From Siphonodentalium dalli (taxonomy: Eukaryota > Mollusca > Scaphopoda > Gadilida > Siphonodentaliidae), in contig CP136067.1 of the NCBI GenBank assembly GCA_032622095.1, forward strand, positions 119,874,030 to 119,938,029: a stretch of 64,000 nt of DNA. Direction: 5' to 3'. Positions 61,365-64,000 of this stretch are shown piece by piece (positions within the stretch are counted from its first letter, which is position 1; each line of letters begins with the position of its first letter). The notes under the pieces are model-generated. The model was given only the letters and a program-made list of their open reading frames with translations. It did no database searches and was not told where the DNA came from. A program made the translations under genes and the position numbers.

Positions 61365-61643
61365 GTTCCACTTGGACCAACACCGGCACTGGTGCTAAAA
61401 GGGTGTGTTTGTGGGCACCTCTTCTCATGTGACAAGATAGCCATTGTGATGGACGAAATGGAGATTTGTGACATGACGCTGGCAATATCTCTACTGATGT
61501 CGACCTACTTCGTGTTTGGGATACAATATGCACGGAAGGTCAAGAATACAATGATATTTCTGGAAAAGCATGTCATGAAACTAGATGGCGTTAGTGCACT
61601 AACCAACGGAGTCATTAGATTTCACAACATGATAATGAAATAG
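61365..61643 (+). CDS. C-terminal exon of an uncharacterised (SAM-type?) protein
   Basis: The acceptor CTCATTCACAG at 61354-61364 is followed in phase 0 by VPLGPTPALVLKGCVCG, then ICDMTLAISLLMSTYFVFGI, QYARKVKNTMIFLEKHVM and a TAG at 61641-61643. 'STYFVFGIQYA......T..FLEK' resembles the C-terminal exon of a common group of uncharacterised invertebrate proteins, some with an N-terminal SAM domain (recalled, not searched). Its phase 0 start does not join the phase 1 end of 60079-60169, so at least one exon is missing between them. The function is unknown. Confidence 0.5.
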   Translation, partial: VPLGPTPALVLKGCVCGHLFSCDKIAIVMDEMEICDMTLAISLLMSTYFVFGIQYARKVKNTMIFLEKHVMKLDGVSALTNGVIRFHNMIMK

Positions 61644-61674
61644 GGTTATCATTTAAAACGATATACTGTTGATA

Positions 61675-61796
61675 CATGGATTCGTAAAGACAGAATCGAC
61701 CAGTTTAAGGTCAAAGGTGCCGTTAATTTCGAGGGCTGTAGTGGAAAAATTACATTTGACCTTAAAATTGACGATTCTGACTTTACGAATCCGTGT
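61675..61796. mobile_element. Foldback element after the stop of the 61365 exon
   Basis: ACATGGATTCGTAAAG and TAAGGTCAAA with inverses TTTGACCTTAAAATTG and CTTTACGAATCCGTGT. 122 bp, non-coding. Confidence 0.75.
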
Positions 61797-62161
61797 AATG
61801 ATTTACATGTGTAAATCCACGTAGTGACTCCGTTGGTACATGTAAATTTCATTTATCAGTGTGTATATATATACATTCCATGTTATCACATTAACTGTTG
61901 AATTTAATAAATGATTTAACTAGTTTCTTCTTTTTCTCATATGATAGCAACATGGGTATGATTTGTCCAGATCTAAAAACATGTATAATGCAGAGCTGAT
62001 AGTTATCTGCCTTGAGTGGAATGTTGTACATGAATAAAAATGCTGTATCAGTTGGATGCTAATAGTATTTTGAGTGCATAGCTCTATTAGGCAACAGTCA
62101 CACTCTGGTGAATCTTGTCGTCAGTAGAATATCAGGCTGGATTATTGGATGCGACTCGTGT

Positions 62162-62461
62162 AGTACCAAATATATTTTGGTATTCTAGAGTGCCAAAAGC
62201 AGGTTGGCAGTCTGGAGTACCAAATATATTTTGGTACTCTGGAGTACCAAAATTTGGGTATCCATGAGGGTCTATGGAGTACCTAATTTGGCACTCCAGA
62301 TTACCAAATACGAAGTAACAAAAGTGTTGTGGTACTCCGGAGTACCATTCAGGTTTGGTACTCTGGAGTACCAAAACCTCATTTGGTACTCTGAAGTACC
62401 ACAATTTTGGTACTCCGTGTGGGACAGCCGGAGTACCAAATTTGGTACTCCAGAGTACATG
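62162..62461. repeat. Array of GGTACTC..GAGTACC palindromes
   Basis: At least seven full or part copies of TTTGGTACTCTGGAGTACCAAA-like palindromes (each about 20 bp) with spacers of 5-40 bp. One-sided versions are GGCACTCCAGATTACC and GGTACTCCGTGTGGGAC. A similar pair (GGTATTCTGGAGTGCC, then TTTGGTAGTCCAGAGCACCAAA) lies at about 59822-59868, on the other side of the inserted segment. Confidence 0.85.
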
Positions 62462-62463
62462 GA

Positions 62464-64000
62464 GTTTTTAGAGTGAAGGATAAAGAAATGTGTGAAAATC
62501 TTGAATTGCACGCGAAGAATAACGATGCGCAGTTCTGGAGAACATTGAACGCATCAAAACAAACGTCGCATTCAAATGTCCTGTGCTCGGTTATGACATT
62601 CCATGATAAAATTCTTCGCCACCCAGCTGAAATTCTTTCTGCATGAAGATCCTACTTTCAGACTCTGTACAAACCAGACATTCATTGTGATCCAGAATTC
62701 GAAGAGTCCATAAAGATGCGACTGTCATCGATTTTCGACGCGTCAGATGCTAGTTATACAAACAATGTTTTCTGTGAACAAATCAGTGTTTCTGAACTTA
62801 CGCAAGTTTTGAGAGGCCTAAAGTCTGGAAAATCTAGTGGTATTGACCACGTGGTGAATGAACATCTCGTGCATGGCAGTGAATCACTCAAATGATTGAT
62901 TTGTCGTCTTTATAATGGCATGGTGTATACCAACATCACTGAAAATTGGCATTATTGTTCCACTTTTCAAGGGGACACCCAAACCCAGAAATATTCCGGA
63001 TAGTTATCGAGCTATCACACTACTACCTGTAATGTACAAGACCTTCGAAAGCATCATGTTGGGAAGATTCCTTAAGGATGGGAGATTCGCCAACTTCCCA
63101 AACGAGCTTCAGAACGGCTTCCAAAAAGGCGTCAACTGTCTTATGACATCTTATTTACTACAGGAGTCTGTGTTCTATGCCCGAGACCTAAATTCAAGAG
63201 CATTTGTTTGTTTCCTGGATTCTCAGAAGGCATTCGATCGCGTGTGGTACGAAGGCCTGTTAGTGAAACTTCACGAGCTTGGTATCAACGGAGAGATGCT
63301 GAGAATTGTAAAAAAACATGTACGAAAATTGCACAAGTCGTGTTATGTACAGTGGTTCCCTTTCAGAACCGTTTGATATTCTACAAGGAACAAGACAGGG
63401 AGATGTAACCTCTCCTTTCTTTTACCTTGCATACATTAACGATCTTCTGAATAATCTACAGGAATCTGAACACGGTGTACGTGTAGGAAATATATCTTGT
63501 GTCGCACCATCGGCTGCTGATGATATTGCCATAATTTCCTTGTACAAGTCTGGACTTCAAAGTCTCATTGACGTGTGTTATAAATATAGCCAGATGTGGT
63601 GGTTCACCTTCTCATGTACAAAGAGCGTCGTTGTCGTCTTCAATGAAACAAAACGTCAAGATTCTGCACACAACAGAACATGGTTCCTCGGTGATAAACA
63701 ATTAGACGAAAGCGCGGAATGTTTACACATTGGCATTAAGCAGTGCAAATTTCAGTCCATGGCAACTCGATGTTCTCAGGTCGCTGACAAATTGAGAAAG
63801 TCATATTTCAGCTTAGCTGGTAAAAACCTATTCAATATGTGCACACCGATAACGAAAGCAACTCTACTCAAATCAGTATCGTTACCAAAAGCCTTGTATG
63901 GCTGTGAACTATTGGAGCTTCCGAACATTACAGCTACGTACACAATTGAGAAGTCATATCTGACGTGTGTAAAACACATTCAGTCTCTTCCATCGCGCAC
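62464..64000 (+). pseudogene. LINE ORF2, reverse transcriptase part, broken
   Basis: Resumes with AKNNDAQFWRTLNASKQTS, the linker before the reverse transcriptase. Then GLKSGKSSGIDHVVNEHL, GIIVPLFKG, DSYRAITLLPVMYKTFE, LQNGFQKGVNC and FLDSQKAFDRVW (catalytic Asp of motif A), GTRQGDVTSPFFYLAYINDL and AADDIAI (motif C). Stops at 62644 and 62893 and frame changes near 62925 and 63370 break it. The sequence continues past the window end. Together with 57705-59820 this is one non-LTR element interrupted by 59820-62464. Confidence 0.9.

Overview
The window is animal nuclear DNA. It is AT-rich, a conserved protein is split by GT/AG introns of 1.9 to 15 kb, and most of the rest is transposon-derived: a non-LTR retrotransposon, hAT-like and TTAA-flanked (piggyBac-type) elements, foldback elements and satellites. 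The repeat style suggests a marine invertebrate, perhaps a lophotrochozoan. That taxonomic guess is inference. Nothing bacterial (operons, RBS, CRISPR) is seen.

One host gene is supported clearly. It lies on the minus strand and spans most of the window: exon 1 (48761-48532), exon 2 (38812-38677), exon 3 (23259-22993), exon 4 (12543-12423) and exon 5 (10561-10339, ending in TAA). All four junctions agree in phase, and the joined frame gives 324 residues; the N-terminal exon was not found. The product is a membrane sterol desaturase/fatty acid hydroxylase-superfamily enzyme, closest by eye to lathosterol oxidase (sterol C5-desaturase), with its histidine boxes intact.

The most striking feature is a 98-copy, 35-bp minisatellite (12518-15946) whose gene-proximal copy is the 3' splice site and first 26 nt of exon 4. 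About three quarters of the copies keep the CAG acceptor, so intron 3 ends in an array of duplicated splice acceptors. The array has no stop in long stretches of the gene's strand.

Layout from left to right: 0.5-5.4 kb, a head-to-head element with remnants of a repeat-encoded protein with a cysteine-rich tail. 5.4-10.3 kb, mostly featureless. 10.3-12.5 kb, exons 5 and 4 with small foldback elements. 12.5-15.9 kb, the minisatellite. 16-22 kb, a palindromic element and two hAT-like elements with perfect 8-bp target duplications. 23-33.7 kb, exon 3, then TTAA-flanked elements carrying paired 69-nt palindromes, one of them split by an 8.3-kb inverted-repeat element. 33.9-42.7 kb, inverted 16-bp arrays, hAT and TTAA elements and exon 2. 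42.9-48.1 kb, a foldback element with a satellite loop. 48.5 kb, exon 1. 49.7-57.4 kb, more repeats and a possible Asn/Thr-rich coding exon. 57.7-64 kb, a decayed LINE (ORF1, endonuclease, reverse transcriptase) interrupted by about 2.6 kb that carries exon-like pieces of a SAM-domain protein and an array of GGTACTC palindromes.

The desaturase gene is the only feature likely to be functional. The rest is best read as layered insertions in its introns and flanks, several within 30 bp of its splice sites.
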